Shown here: in pieces, positions 23,961 through 34,402 of the stretch | Layout: each line of letters starts with the position of its first letter | Numbering within the stretch: position 1 is the stretch's first letter | From: Macrotis lagotis | Lineage: Eukaryota; Chordata; Mammalia; Peramelemorphia; Peramelidae | Direction: 5' to 3' | Length of the DNA: 64,000 nucleotides | Assembly (NCBI RefSeq): GCF_037893015.1 | Contig: NC_133665.1 | Span: 40,128,537-40,192,536, forward strand | Program-made: the position numbers and the translations under genes | The notes under the pieces: model-generated | The model's database searches: none | The model's input: the letters and a program-made list of their open reading frames with translations, nothing else | What the model was told of the DNA's origin: nothing

Positions 23961-24205
23961 AGCATTGTCCATTTAGAGGGTCTGTTATAGAGGGAATTTT
24001 TGTTCCTTGTAACATTTCTGTCATTGGGACTGAATGGTGTGTAGCTGTGCTAAATGATCAGTGAGTACTTAGTAAACATTTAGTATAATCAGGCACTGCT
24101 AGAAACTGATATTTAAGAATGTCAAAAATGAAACTGTCTCTGCCATCGAAAAGCGTATGAACTGTTGGGGAAGAAAGCATGGATACACAAAACTGAAATG
24201 GGTTT

Positions 24206-24226
24206 GTGTGTGTGTGTGTGTGTGTT
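24206..24226. repeat. (GT)n microsatellite
   Basis: About ten GT units. Confidence 0.9.
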
Positions 24227-24495
24227 AGAACTTAAGGGAATCAATGGAGAGCTTCATGGAATCGTTAAGGAACAAGTGAGGTAGGAGTGCATTCCAGATA
24301 TGAGGGATGGCCTTTGTAAAGGGGCAGATTTGGGAGAGAGAAGTGTGTGTGAGGAACAGCCAAAAGGCACATATGGCTATACCAGGGACAGGAATTGTCC
24401 AGTTGGGGCTGTATAAGCCCTGTGAAATCATTCATCTGGCACTGCCAAAACAACTACAAGGTAGGACTCGAAATTCAACAAATCTAGAAGCTTTT

Positions 24496-24663
24496 TGGTT
24501 GTTTTTTTTTTTTTTTTTTAGGATTTTGCAAGGCAAATGGGGTTAAGTGGTTTGCCCAAGGCCACACAGCTAGGTAATTATTAAGTGTCTGAGGCCAGAT
24601 TTGAACCCAGGTACTCCTGACTCCAGGGCCGGTGCTTTATCCACTGTGCCACCTAGCCACCCC
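24496..24663 (-). mobile_element. Marsupial tRNA-derived SINE
   Basis: Full-length with long T-run; perfect 15-bp repeat AATCTAGAAGCTTTT (24481-24495 and 24664-24678). Sits in an L2 remnant. Confidence 0.96.
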
Positions 24664-24865
24664 AATCTAGAAGCTTTTAAAGGGTGAATTAATTAAATGT
24701 TTGCCCAAATAAATCAGCCAAATTTTTAAGTTGATAATTTTATATGATCTTTGAATGATGTTATAAAAATCCAAATGGCACTTGGTAGGAAAAAAGGTTC
24801 CCCATCCTCTGGGTTAGACAATAGAATTTAGGAAAGAAAGTAGTGTTTTTAAAAAATTAGAAAGG

Positions 24866-25012
24866 GGGGTGGCTAGGTGGCACAGTGGATAAAGCATTGG
24901 CCCTGGAGTCAGGAATACCTGGGTTCAAATCCGGCCTCAGACACTTAATAATTACCTCCCTGTGTGGCCTTGGGCAAGCCACTTAACCCCATTTGCCCTG
25001 CAAAACCCTAAA
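24866..25012 (+). mobile_element. Marsupial tRNA-derived SINE
   Basis: Full-length; perfect repeat AAAAAATTAGAAAGG (24851-24865 and 25013-25027). Opposite in direction to the copy 200 bases to its left. Confidence 0.96.
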
Positions 25013-25519
25013 AAAAAATTAGAAAGGTAGGTTGGGGATAAGTTAAGAAGGACTTTAAAAATTAAGCAGATGAGCTTAAATTTAATCCTAGAGTCACAAA
25101 GTTGATAAGGTCATCAAGTAAGTGAATATAAAGGGAGAACAGAAAAGGAACCAAGAAAGAGGTATCATTGAAGTTAGGGGGCAAAGGAGTCAGAAGAAGC
25201 AATCAGAAAGGAGGAAAATCAAGATTTGGGGGAAATCTTGTATGACTGACAATAGTCAAAAGTAACTAAGGATAATTAATAAATTATAAATACTCAGAAA
25301 ATCTTAACATGGACTAATAAGCTTCAGGACTGTAGAAATGAAAAGACTTATAAGGCTTATTATAAAGAGACATTAGATTGTTTTCAGCAGGGAATTTGAT
25401 AGTCATTCATGCTATTTTTGTGGATTAGACAAAGGTTAGGCTAGATATTAGTATAGAGTTAGAAATAGTTAAATGGTCAGAACCAAAGAAAACATTATTA
25501 ATTGTTCAATTATCAACTC

Positions 25520-25960
25520 AAAAAGAGAAGTTTCTCTAGAAACATATATTTTTGATTAGTCCTGTGCTAGGCAACATTTTTATCAGTGACTTAGAAAAAG
25601 GCATAGATGGTAGGATTATCAATTATTCAGATGACACAAAATTACAAAATATAGTTAACTCTGTACCTTGAGTCAGTTATAAAATATCACAAGAGAGACA
25701 AATTTAATGGAGATAATTATAAAGCATTCAGTTTGGCTTCAAAAACAGCTTTGATTTTCATTATCTAATAATAGAAACATAAGTTTTGATCTGATTACTT
25801 CACAAGGAAAAATTTGTGTTGATGTTTTTTTGTCAGAAGAGAATCTCTCCAAGTGACTAGAATGGAAAAGAGCTCACCCTGAAACTATGAGACTGCAACA
25901 GATGTTTCCAGAATGGATATTTCCAGAAGAATGGACCTGAAATTGCTTGAATGGGATTCC
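25520..25960 (+). mobile_element. CR1/L3 LINE remnant
   Basis: CCTGTGCTAGGCAACATTTT, ATCAGTGACTTAGAAAAAGG and CAGATGACACAAAATTACAA correspond to the reverse-transcriptase end (FADDTKL region). Confidence 0.65.
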
Positions 25961-26051
25961 TTTCCCCTTTTTGTTTCCCCTCAAGTACCTCTTGTTTTGG
26001 TGAGTATGTAACATGTAACATGGGGAGACAATTTTTTTAAGTGTATTGTAG

Positions 26052-26224
26052 GGGGGCAGCTAGGTGGCGCAGTGGATAAAAGCACCGGCCCTGGAGTCAG
26101 GAGTACCTAAGTTCAAATCTGGTCTCAGACACTTAAAAATTACCTAGCTGTGTGGCCTTGGGCAAGCCACTTAACTCCATTTGCCTTGCAAAAATCTTAA
26201 AAAAAATAAAATAAAATTTTAAAA
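26052..26224 (+). mobile_element. Marsupial tRNA-derived SINE
   Basis: Full-length with A-rich tail; repeats AAGTGTATTGTAG (26039-26051) and AAGTGTATTATAG (26225-26237), one difference. Confidence 0.96.
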
Positions 26225-26271
26225 AAGTGTATTATAGAGAGGGTTCTTGTTCAGATCTAGATTGTACTAGA

Positions 26272-26476
26272 TTAGGGGTTCTCAATTCTTTTTTTGTATG
26301 TGTCTTGGACCCCTTTAACAGTTTGGTAAAGCATATGGAGTCCTCTTCAGAATGTTTTTTTATGTATAAATTTAAAAAAAAAAACATTGTTCAACAGAAA
26401 CAAAATTATACTGAAATGATTACCAAAATGTTTTTTGAGAAAACAAGTTCACATGCTGGGCATCTGCAATTCCTGA
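26272..26476 (+). mobile_element. hAT-like non-autonomous DNA transposon, second copy
   Basis: TAGGGGTTCTCAATTC, CTTGGACCCCTTTAACAG, AAAGCATATGGAGTCC match the copy at 33286; right end GCAATTCCTGA. Confidence 0.55.
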
Positions 26477-26589
26477 TGCTATGGAGGTCTAAGACTGGTA
26501 GATAACAGAACTGGTGGAGTTCTGAGCTGCAGTGTGCTAAACTTATTGGATGTCCATACAATAGTCCCAAAATGTAGAGCAACCTGGGA

Positions 26590-26845
26590 CAGGAAGACCT
26601 GTTCAGTAGCACAATGGATAGAGTTTTAGCCTGGAGTCAGGAAGACCTAAATTGGGGAAGTCATTTAATCTCTGACTCAGTTTCTGTAGTTGTAAAATAC
26701 AGCTGTTAACTACTGTAAACTTTAAAAATAGCATCTACCTTCAGGTTTGTAGTGAGGATCAAAAGAGATAACATATGTTGGGGGAAGCACTTAGCACAGT
26801 GCCTGAGATACAATAGGCACTATGTAAATGATAATTCCCTGCCCA
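26590..26845 (+). mobile_element. MIR-like CORE-SINE, near full length
   Basis: Head ACAATGGATAGAG, CTGACTCAGTTTC, GTAGTGAGGATCAAA, tail CACTTAGCACAGTGCCTGAG. Confidence 0.8.
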
Positions 26846-26924
26846 CTATAGGTCTAGCCTGGGAGACAGGAAGACTCAGCCTCAAAATAAAATGCACTTC
26901 ATGGTCCCTCAGATTAAGAAACCT

Positions 26925-27115
26925 TGGATCCCAGGACTTAAATGTAGAAGATACTTCAGAGATCAACTCCTATTATACTCTCATCATGCAAGTGGGAAGA
27001 CTGAGGTCTAGCATAAGGAAGTGACTTGCCAAAGATGACACTGGCATTAAATAGCAAAGCTGGGATTCAAATCTAGGTCCTCTGGCTCCAAATCAAATCC
27101 TGTTTCTACTACAGC
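26925..27115 (-). mobile_element. MIR-like CORE-SINE
   Basis: GTGACTTGCCAAAGATGACA, GCTGGGATTCAAATC and CTGGCTCCAAATC. Confidence 0.65.
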
Positions 27116-27119
27116 ATGT

Positions 27120-28525
27120 AGCTTTCCAATTTTGAGGTTCTGGTTCTTGGCTAGCATCAAGACAGGCTTTCAAACCACCTCAAACCATATGACAAGGTAA
27201 ACAGCTCTAAGCCCCTTCCTGGAGTCTTTAGTCTCCTTTAGCCAAGTGACTCCCATAATTTGATGTAGTTGAAGAATATGGACCCTGCTCCAAGAGGCAG
27301 CATCTGCTTCCCTTTGGCATGTACTAATAGAAAAAAAAATTATCCTGAGACTTCCTAGAGTCATCTCTTATTTTTGAAATCATAAAAGTGGATAGATTTT
27401 AGTGACAAAATTTAAATTTAAGCAACTTAAGAAAACTGTTTATTGCAAATTGCCTCCTTGTTGCAGGGCCAGCTTCTGTGGATTTAGAATGCAGGTACCA
27501 CTGGGAAGGTTATCAGAGGTCCAGTGTGTATTCTTGCTCATTAAATAGGATGGTTGGCTCACAAATGAACCTTCACCTATACATCTGCTGAGCTTAAAGT
27601 GTAGTGGGAAAATTCGGATAAGGAATTCTAAAAGACTTCAAAGTACAAGTATGGTAAATATAACCAGGGGACCATGCAGCTGAATTTCGTTTGACTCGTA
27701 ATGTCTGAGATAAGTTTTGTTAAAAGAGAAAGGATGTTCAATAATAAAGTTAAGTGATTAAGTTGTTTGTGTCTCTCTTCAACCCGGCTCTCATCATACC
27801 CAGGAATATGCCAAACTGCTGGTGGCACCTCCTTGACATGCAGAGCAGCAGACACACTCTTTAAGTTCTCAGAAAGTCAGACTGAACCTGAAGGGTGACC
27901 TAAATCACAGCCACCTTTACACAAAGTAAGGTAAGTTTTACTTTTCTATCCAGTTAGCCACCAAGGAGTTCCCATTGTCAGATATAATGTTGTGGTCACA
28001 CTCACCCTTTCAATGTCCTACCTGACACCAAAAATTTAGGTTCAAAGAACATGGAAGATGAGATCAATAGGTACCAGGAAGTTTCCATTTCACCATGAAG
28101 TTGCCAGCAAACCAAGAGAGAAAATCTGTGGATTATTTTGCCTAAATAAACCAAACCTTACATGAAATTGGGTTGCAAATGAGCATATTGACAAGTGCCG
28201 AGGCTTTAAAAAATGCGATACTATCTACTGAGGAAATGTTAAATGTTTTTTCTTAGTGAATTTAAGAGGAATGTGAAAACATTTAAAAAAAAGAAACTTT
28301 CTTTTTCTACTAGCATATCCAACAAATAATTCATACTTTGCATTAAATTCATTCACTCTCCAAACTTCCCCATTTCTGTTGAGGATTGAATTGTCAATTC
28401 TCAATTGACGCTCAATAGTGTATTAATTGAATTCTCAATATTGTATTAAATCTCTTTCTTGACTTCTCCACAGACACTAAGATATGTCAATTTTATATCA
28501 GTCAGTCAAGTGACATTTTTTTCAG
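27120..28525. other. No gene seen
   Basis: Unique-looking DNA between old repeats; no recognisable product. Confidence 0.6.
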
Positions 28526-28529
28526 CTTC

Positions 28530-28649
28530 TACTATGTGTGAAGCAATGTGTTAGATACTGAGGATAACAAGAAAGACAAGACAGTTCTTGCTCTCAAAGG
28601 GTTCACAGTCTAATGGGAGAGACAATATGGAAACAGCTAAGCACAAACA

Positions 28650-28691
<42 letters not shown>

Positions 28692-29735
28692 AATTGGAAA
28701 TAATCAATGGAAGGAAAACAATAGAATAAGACAATAGAAAGTGGGATTTTTAGCTGGGACTTGAAGACAACTTAGGGAAGCCAAGAGACAAATGAAGAGG
28801 GAGAACATTCCATGCATGGAGGAGACAATGAGATACTCCACGTTAGGCAAAGAAGTCAGTGTCACTGGATGACAGAGTAGGTAGATGAGAGTAAAGTGTA
28901 AAAAGGCTAGAAAGGTGGGCATGGGTTATGAAAGGCTTTGAATACCAAACAGAGGATTTTATATTTGATCCTGGAAGCTATGGGAGACCCCCCGGAGTTT
29001 ATTGAGTTGGTGATGTGATTTCACTTTTTGGGAAGGAACGTATGGCAGGCAGATCAACCAGCAAGTTACAGAAATAGTACAAATATAATGTGGTAAGAAC
29101 CTGAACCAAAGTGGTAGCAATGTCAGAAGAAAGAAGGAGGCATACATGAGAAATGTTAAAGGTAAAACTGATATTTTTTGGCAACAAATTTGATATGGGG
29201 AGGAGTGGTGAAAGATAGGAGTCAAGGATGACATCTTGAGGTTTCAAGTCTGACTGCCTGAGATGGTGATACCCCCAAAAGTTAGGAAATAAGAAGTGTT
29301 GGGATGCAGCAGAAGATATTGAGCTCTATTTTAGACATTTAAATGTTTGAGTCATGGAGATATCTGATAGATAGGTGAAGGAAATGAGAGTGGAGGTCAG
29401 AAAAAAGATTATGGCTGGATAAGTAGATTTAAATTATTAACTTAGAGTTTATAAGTGAATTCATCGGAACTAATGAGATTAGGAAATGAAATACTGGAAG
29501 GAGAAAAGAATCCATGATAAAGCCTTGTGGGATACCCATGGCTAGTAGCCATGGCTTAGATGAAGATACTATTAAAATAAAGATGGACAAATCAGGAGAA
29601 CCAGGAGAAAGCAGCATCATAAAACCTAGAAAAGAAAGTATCAAGGAGAAGAGGATGATCAAGCATCAAAGATCTCAGAGTAGTCAAGAAGTGGGAAGAC
29701 TTGAGAAAATTAGAGGCTATTTTATTTGGCTACAT
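28530..29735 (-). mobile_element. L2 LINE ORF2 and 3' end remnant
   Basis: The minus strand gives DIATTLVQVLTTLYLYYFCN and LLVDLPAI near 29130-29050 (L2: TATTLVQATIISRLDYCNSLLTGLPAS) and VILDSYLSPL near 29230. The 3' end is near 28540-28620 (TTCACAGTCTAATGGGAGAG). A (TA)n run lies inside. Confidence 0.8.
28650..28687. repeat. (TA)n microsatellite
   Basis: About 18 TA units inside an L2 remnant. Confidence 0.9.
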
Positions 29736-29739
29736 CTCT

Positions 29740-30194
29740 TGTATCCTTCTCTCCACTCTGCAGAGCCTCTAATTCATCAGGACAATTGCAATAGCCTTTC
29801 AATTAATAATCCTACTTTCAACTTTGCAATTACTCCTCCAAAAGGTTGTGAAATTGATATTTCTAAAACAAAGATCAGCCTCTCTCCTGATGATACTCCA
29901 CCCCTATCAAAATATTTTTATTACTTCCTCTTGAAAATAAAACAAAATTCTCATTCTGACATTTAAGGTCATTCATAATCTTAGCTCTTACTTTTCCTTC
30001 ACTATTCACCAACTCTTTAGTAGTGAAACTTGCTGTTTCCTATATACTCTGTACATTCGCACAATTCCCAAGTCTTTAATGCTCTCTATGGCCTCAAGGA
30101 ATCCCTAGTTTCCTTTAAGATATAATTCAAATGCCTTCTACATGATACCTTTCCTGATCACCCAATAACTAATGCTCTCTTCCTATTGTGCTGT
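29740..30194 (+). mobile_element. L2 LINE 3' end remnant
   Basis: Plus strand: AATTGCAATAGCC, CTGACATTTAAGGTCATTCA, GATATAATTCAAATGCCTTC and CTTTCCTGATCACCC. It lies head to head with the reverse L2 to its left; both carry the same 3' part, so they are two insertions. Confidence 0.65.
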
Positions 30195-30720
30195 AAGAGA
30201 TGATGAAGAGAATGGTTTCAGAGATGTCTGGGAAGACTTGTATAAACTGATAAAGTGAGCAGAACCAAGTGGACAATTGATACAAAACAGCATTCTCATA
30301 AATATAATCAATTTTGAAAGACTTAAGAACTCATATCAGGGGCAGCTAGGTGGTGCAGTGGATAAAGCACTGGCCCTAGAGTCAGGAGTACCTGGGTTCA
30401 AATCCGACCTGACAGACTTAATAATTACCTAGCTGTGTGGCCTTGGGCAAGCCACTTAACCCCATTTGCCTTGCAAAAAAAAAACCCTAAAAAAAAAAGA
30501 GAACTCATATCAACACTAGGACTACCACAATTCCAGAGAACTTATGAAGAAACAGCCTGCCCACATCCAGAAGGATATCTTTCTTGGACATGGCCATTGC
30601 AAGAATGTTTTGTTTGACTATACATGTTTGTATGGATTTTGCTTTTTCTGACTTCCTCAGTGGAAGAGGAAGGGGACAGGAAAGAAACGAGGAGGGGTGC
30701 AAAACTTTTAGACTCCAAAA
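30195..30720 (+). mobile_element. L1 3' end, 5'-truncated
   Basis: TGTGCTGTAAGAGATGATGA, GGGAAGACTTGTATAAACTG, GAGCAGAACCAAGTGG and the 3' UTR TTTTGTTTGACTATACATG; a SINE splits it at 30339-30499. Confidence 0.8.
30339..30499 (+). mobile_element. Marsupial tRNA-derived SINE
   Basis: Full-length; perfect 13-bp repeat AGAACTCATATCA (30326-30338 and 30500-30512). Inserted in an L1 3' UTR. Confidence 0.96.
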
Positions 30721-30829
30721 TGTTCTCTTCATTTTTAATTACTTTGTTTTTAATTATCTATATACAGAATGTAAGAACTATTTCATTTTTCACATTGAAA
30801 GTATTAAATCTGGTTGAATGAACTGAAGC

Positions 30830-31408
30830 CAAAAGTGGCAGTTGTTACTGTTCCCTTAAAGCAATGACTGATTTATTTTTAAATATCATTTCTTTACCTG
30901 TTTAATGTCCACATTTTTAAAATTGCTGGGCAGATTTGAATTTTTAAAAAATGAAATGCTCATGTGTAAAACATGCGGAAGTCAACTATAAATTAACAAA
31001 TTAAACATATCTAGTAATATTAACCTATTTTTGTTTTTCTGAAATAAAGCTGCAAAGAAGAAATAGTCATTTAAATAAGTGGTTTATATTTTTCTATTTT
31101 TAGAAATCAAGAATTCATGCTGATCCCAAGTTTTTTTCCCCTCTGGCAACTGCATGTTCTCGAATTCCACAACAGGGAATGTATTTTTTGATCCCTACCA
31201 ACATATATTTACATAACATGATTGTCTTCACTTAGATCTAAAAAGCTTTAAAATTTTTGTTGGAATGATCTGCAAGCCGCCATTTAATAGCACAATTATT
31301 AAAATAAAAATGTGTTCTCTTCATTTGCATGGCAGAAAAATGTTCAGGTTCCAGAATCCTATTCACTTGGCTTGACAACATAAATTTATCAAATGTGATC
31401 TTGTTTAC
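30830..31408. other. No gene seen; possible far 3' UTR of GCNT1
   Basis: AT-rich unique DNA. It lies downstream of GCNT1 and could be transcribed, but nothing here proves it. Confidence 0.4.
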
Positions 31409-31419
31409 CCTTCATTTTC

Positions 31420-31582
31420 TTTTTTTTTTCTTTTTTAGGGTTTTGCAAGGCAGTGGGTTTAAGTGGCTTGCCCAAGGCCACACAGCTAGATAATTATTAA
31501 GTGTCTGAGGCTGGATTTGAAATCAGGTACTCCTGACTCTAGGACCTGTGCTCTATCCACTGAGCCACCTAGACACTCCCAT
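31420..31582 (-). mobile_element. Marsupial tRNA-derived SINE
   Basis: Full-length; repeat CCTTCATTTTC (31409-31419 and 31583-31593). It entered beside the A-rich tail of a longer SINE (31583-31745). Confidence 0.94.
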
Positions 31583-31745
31583 CCTTCATTTTCAAAGATG
31601 ACCAATGAATCATAGTGATATCTTGACTAGTGCTTAAATTGAAATGAGGTAGAGTTGCACAAAGTCATCAGTCTCTCTTCCAGAGTCATTGCAGTACAGT
31701 GGCAAGACATAAGTCAGGACAACCAGTGATACCCATTCCACTGGA
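31583..31745 (-). mobile_element. Long marsupial tRNA-SINE, 3' part
   Basis: CCTTCATTTTCAAAGATGAC to CCAGTGATACCC matches the 3' half in reverse. Confidence 0.6.
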
Positions 31746-32579
31746 GAAAGTCTTCACTTGCTTGAGATAGTTATCCCCTCTAATTCATCAATATGTTTTA
31801 GGGTCTATCAGTTACCCTCACTCTGGTTTAGTCAGGTTTTCTTAGGGTGTGGCTGCTTTGCATGCTTAGCTTCTTGGAGTCACAAATGAGGGTTGAGTAA
31901 GAGGTGGGCACCAAAAGTGGATGAGCTGACATGAAAAGAATTCAGGAAACCCTCACTCCAGAGGTGCTAGTCCTTCCTGAACACTCATACAATCACTTAT
32001 CAAATATGATTAAAATAAGAATTGTATCATTTGCTTTGACATTAAATGAGTCAATCAGCAATGAAAATAGGACAAACCCTGCTTTTTAAGTTGTTAAAAT
32101 TACCAACCCTCTTTAGTCATAAAAGTACCTGCTTTAGGTAAGAATTGTGTATTTACACTAATACTAAATCTGCTTATCTTAAATCTAAATTTTTCATCAG
32201 AATCTCTAAGACTTATTTAGATCTACCATAATAAACTGCTCTCTAGATGGGAAGGATTCACACAGCATATTCTCAGTTGATGGGAAACTACTGCAAAAGC
32301 AGAGAAAGAAATCTTTGGGATATAAATTTGCAAATAGTCTTGGGCACTGGAGGTGAGATGTGGGGAGGGCAAGGTTGAGAGGCATCAAAGTATAATGAAT
32401 TGAATTCTGAAATTGAAGTTGGAATTATACCTCAAGACACTGTTTCATCATTTATAACAGGAAAAAAAGGCTAATATATCTACCTTACACATTGAAAGAA
32501 GATAAAATGAAAACAATTTATATAATGCACTTTCCAAAAATTAATGAGTTATATAAATACCATTTAAATGACAGCTAAG

Positions 32580-32743
32580 GGGCGGCTAGGTGGCGCAGTG
32601 GATAAAGCACCAGCCCTGGAGTCAGGAGTACCTGGGTTCAAATCCAGTCTCAAACACTTAATAATTACCTAGCTGTGTGGCCTTGGGCAAGCCACTTAAC
32701 CCCATTTGCCTTGCAAAAAACCTAAAAAAAAATTAAATTAAAG
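32580..32743 (+). mobile_element. Marsupial tRNA-derived SINE nested in another SINE
   Basis: Full-length; repeat GACAGCTAAG (32570-32579 and 32744-32753). The target is the first bases of a longer SINE. Confidence 0.95.
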
Positions 32744-33003
32744 GACAGCTAAGTGATGCAGTGAAAAGAGAACAGAATCATACTAGCTGAGTAACCTTGG
32801 GCAAGTCACTTAACCCTGATTGCCTTGCATCCAGGGTCATCTCCAGTCATTCTGACTCATATCTGGCCATTGGACCAGAAAGTGAGGCTAGCAACTTAAG
32901 ATCTGCTGCCCCCCCCCAACCCAATTCACTTGCTTGTCATGGTATCACCAACCTGATGTGTTGGTCTTCTTCGAGAATGAAGGACAAAAACATCATCATT
33001 AGT
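32744..33003 (+). mobile_element. Long marsupial tRNA-SINE
   Basis: GACAGCTAAGTGATGCAG head through TTCGAGAATGAAGGACAAAA; its first bases were duplicated by a younger SINE insertion. Confidence 0.78.
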
Positions 33004-33285
33004 AATAATTCCATGCTTTGGTAGTTCAAAAGAGACAAGTGTTTAATATTTACAATGTTGATTATCACTTAGCTACCAGGTAAAAATTTCCTATTTTTAA
33101 ATTTTCTGTTTAAACTTTTCATTGCAACTTGTTTACCTAAACAGTGGACTTTGTACAATTTTTTCTTTCTAACCCCTACTTGCTCATATCTGTGTTAACA
33201 TTTTTCAGTAACCCTAATCACTGACTAACAAATGAATTTTGGTGTGCTATGCAAATTAGGTTTTCTTCATGTAGAGACAGTAGAT

Positions 33286-33514
33286 CAGGGGATAATTTCA
33301 CCATTTTTTTGTGTGTTCTGGACCCCTGGGTAGTCTGGTGAAATCTTTTTTTTTTTTTAATTTTTTATGGTGAAATCTTTAAACCTCTCCTTAGAATAAT
33401 GTTTCTTAAATGCAAAAAATAAAATACAAAGAATTTTGAAGGAAATCAATTACATTGAAATATAGTTATCAAAATATTATTTGTCATCCAAACATTTCAG
33501 GTTAAGAACTCCTG
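33286..33514 (+). mobile_element. hAT-like non-autonomous DNA transposon
   Basis: Ends form inverted repeats: left CAGGGGATAATTTC, right GGTTAAGAACTCCTG. The internal text GGACCCCTGGGTAGTCTGGTG recurs at 26310. Flanking 8-mers CAGTAGAT and AACTAGAG agree at five of eight places, a decayed target repeat. It holds an oligo-T insertion at 33349-33367. Confidence 0.6.
33349..33367. repeat. Oligo-T micro-insertion
   Basis: About 19 bases, nearly all T, between perfect 13-bp repeats TGGTGAAATCTTT (33336-33348 and 33368-33380). Confidence 0.7.
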
Positions 33515-34079
33515 AACTAGAGCATATGTGTATGTGGCAGTTTTTTTTCCCATTGCTCTTTCACTGTGTGAGACAGAGCAACACATTTAAAAAAAAATCT
33601 TAGAAACATCATCAAATGAACAATGAATTGGCATTTTTGTTCTGGAAAAAATTAAAGTGAGTGTTGAAATTAACTTGAAATATTACATGTTAGAAATTCA
33701 GGCACTTGGCTTTTATGTCCCCTGAGAAGATACACATAAGAACACTGTGCAATACAGGATTTTTCAACCAAAATCAAACTTTGTTTCACATGTTCATTTG
33801 GAACAAATACCAAACTTACAGCACAATATATACACAAAAGATAAATTATTTCCTTATGATTGGCTCTTGCTTTTAAATTTAATTCAGTTCACAAAAACAT
33901 TCATACTCCAAAGTTCTCCCAATAGAGAGAGAAAAAAAATTATTTTTGGTCCCTGAGCTCTTTGAGTTTGCTCCTTTCATCTGCATCTATTCCAAATCCT
34001 GAAACCACTCCCCCCAAATAATCTGACCATATGTCCAAACACATAGAAAAATAGCAACAATTTGGAAAGATACACATAC

Positions 34080-34122
34080 ATACAAATTTATATATATATG
34101 TATATATACATATATATATTTA
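34080..34122. repeat. AT-rich TATA/CATA simple repeat
   Basis: Alternating TATATA and TACATA text 3' of GCNT1. Confidence 0.8.
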
Positions 34123-34217
34123 CTTCATTATCTTTTTGAAAGAAGATGAGATCATTTTCTGATTATACTTATGAATAGGTAGGATCAATTTCTTCCTTTC
34201 CTTCCCCAATTATATAC

Positions 34218-34223
34218 TTTATT
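34218..34223 (-). terminator. Candidate GCNT1 poly(A) signal AATAAA
   Basis: AATAAA on the minus strand about 180 bases after the GCNT1 stop codon. GCNT1 transcripts in other mammals usually have a much longer 3' UTR, so this may be a minor site or unused. The 3' UTR could run to about 31 kb, but I cannot set its end from sequence alone. Confidence 0.25.
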
Positions 34224-34402
34224 TAACTCCAACCTCAGTTTGATTCCAAAGTATTTCTAACAGAATGCATTCTATAGAAAACTAGCCAGTGGAAGAAAGG
34301 CAATTCATAATGTACTTTCTCCATGTTTGTTATTTTTTTCTGAAACATAGAGGATATTCTACATGTCTTTGTTATTTTCACTTTTGTCTTACGTAAACAT
34401 AT

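Larger units (their letters stand above)
24090..25270 (-). mobile_element. L2 LINE remnant, split by two SINEs
   Basis: Reverse L2 3' text: GTAGGAGTGCATTCCAGATA, AAAGGGGCAGATTTGGG; after the SINEs TTAAATTTAATCCTAGAG. Confidence 0.55.

Noticed and set aside
29514-29966. 150-codon plus-strand open frame
   Set aside because: It crosses two L2 remnants of opposite direction; only chance openness.
28530-30194. Single L2 insertion inverted by twin priming
   Set aside because: Both halves contain the same 3' region of L2, so two separate insertions explain it better.
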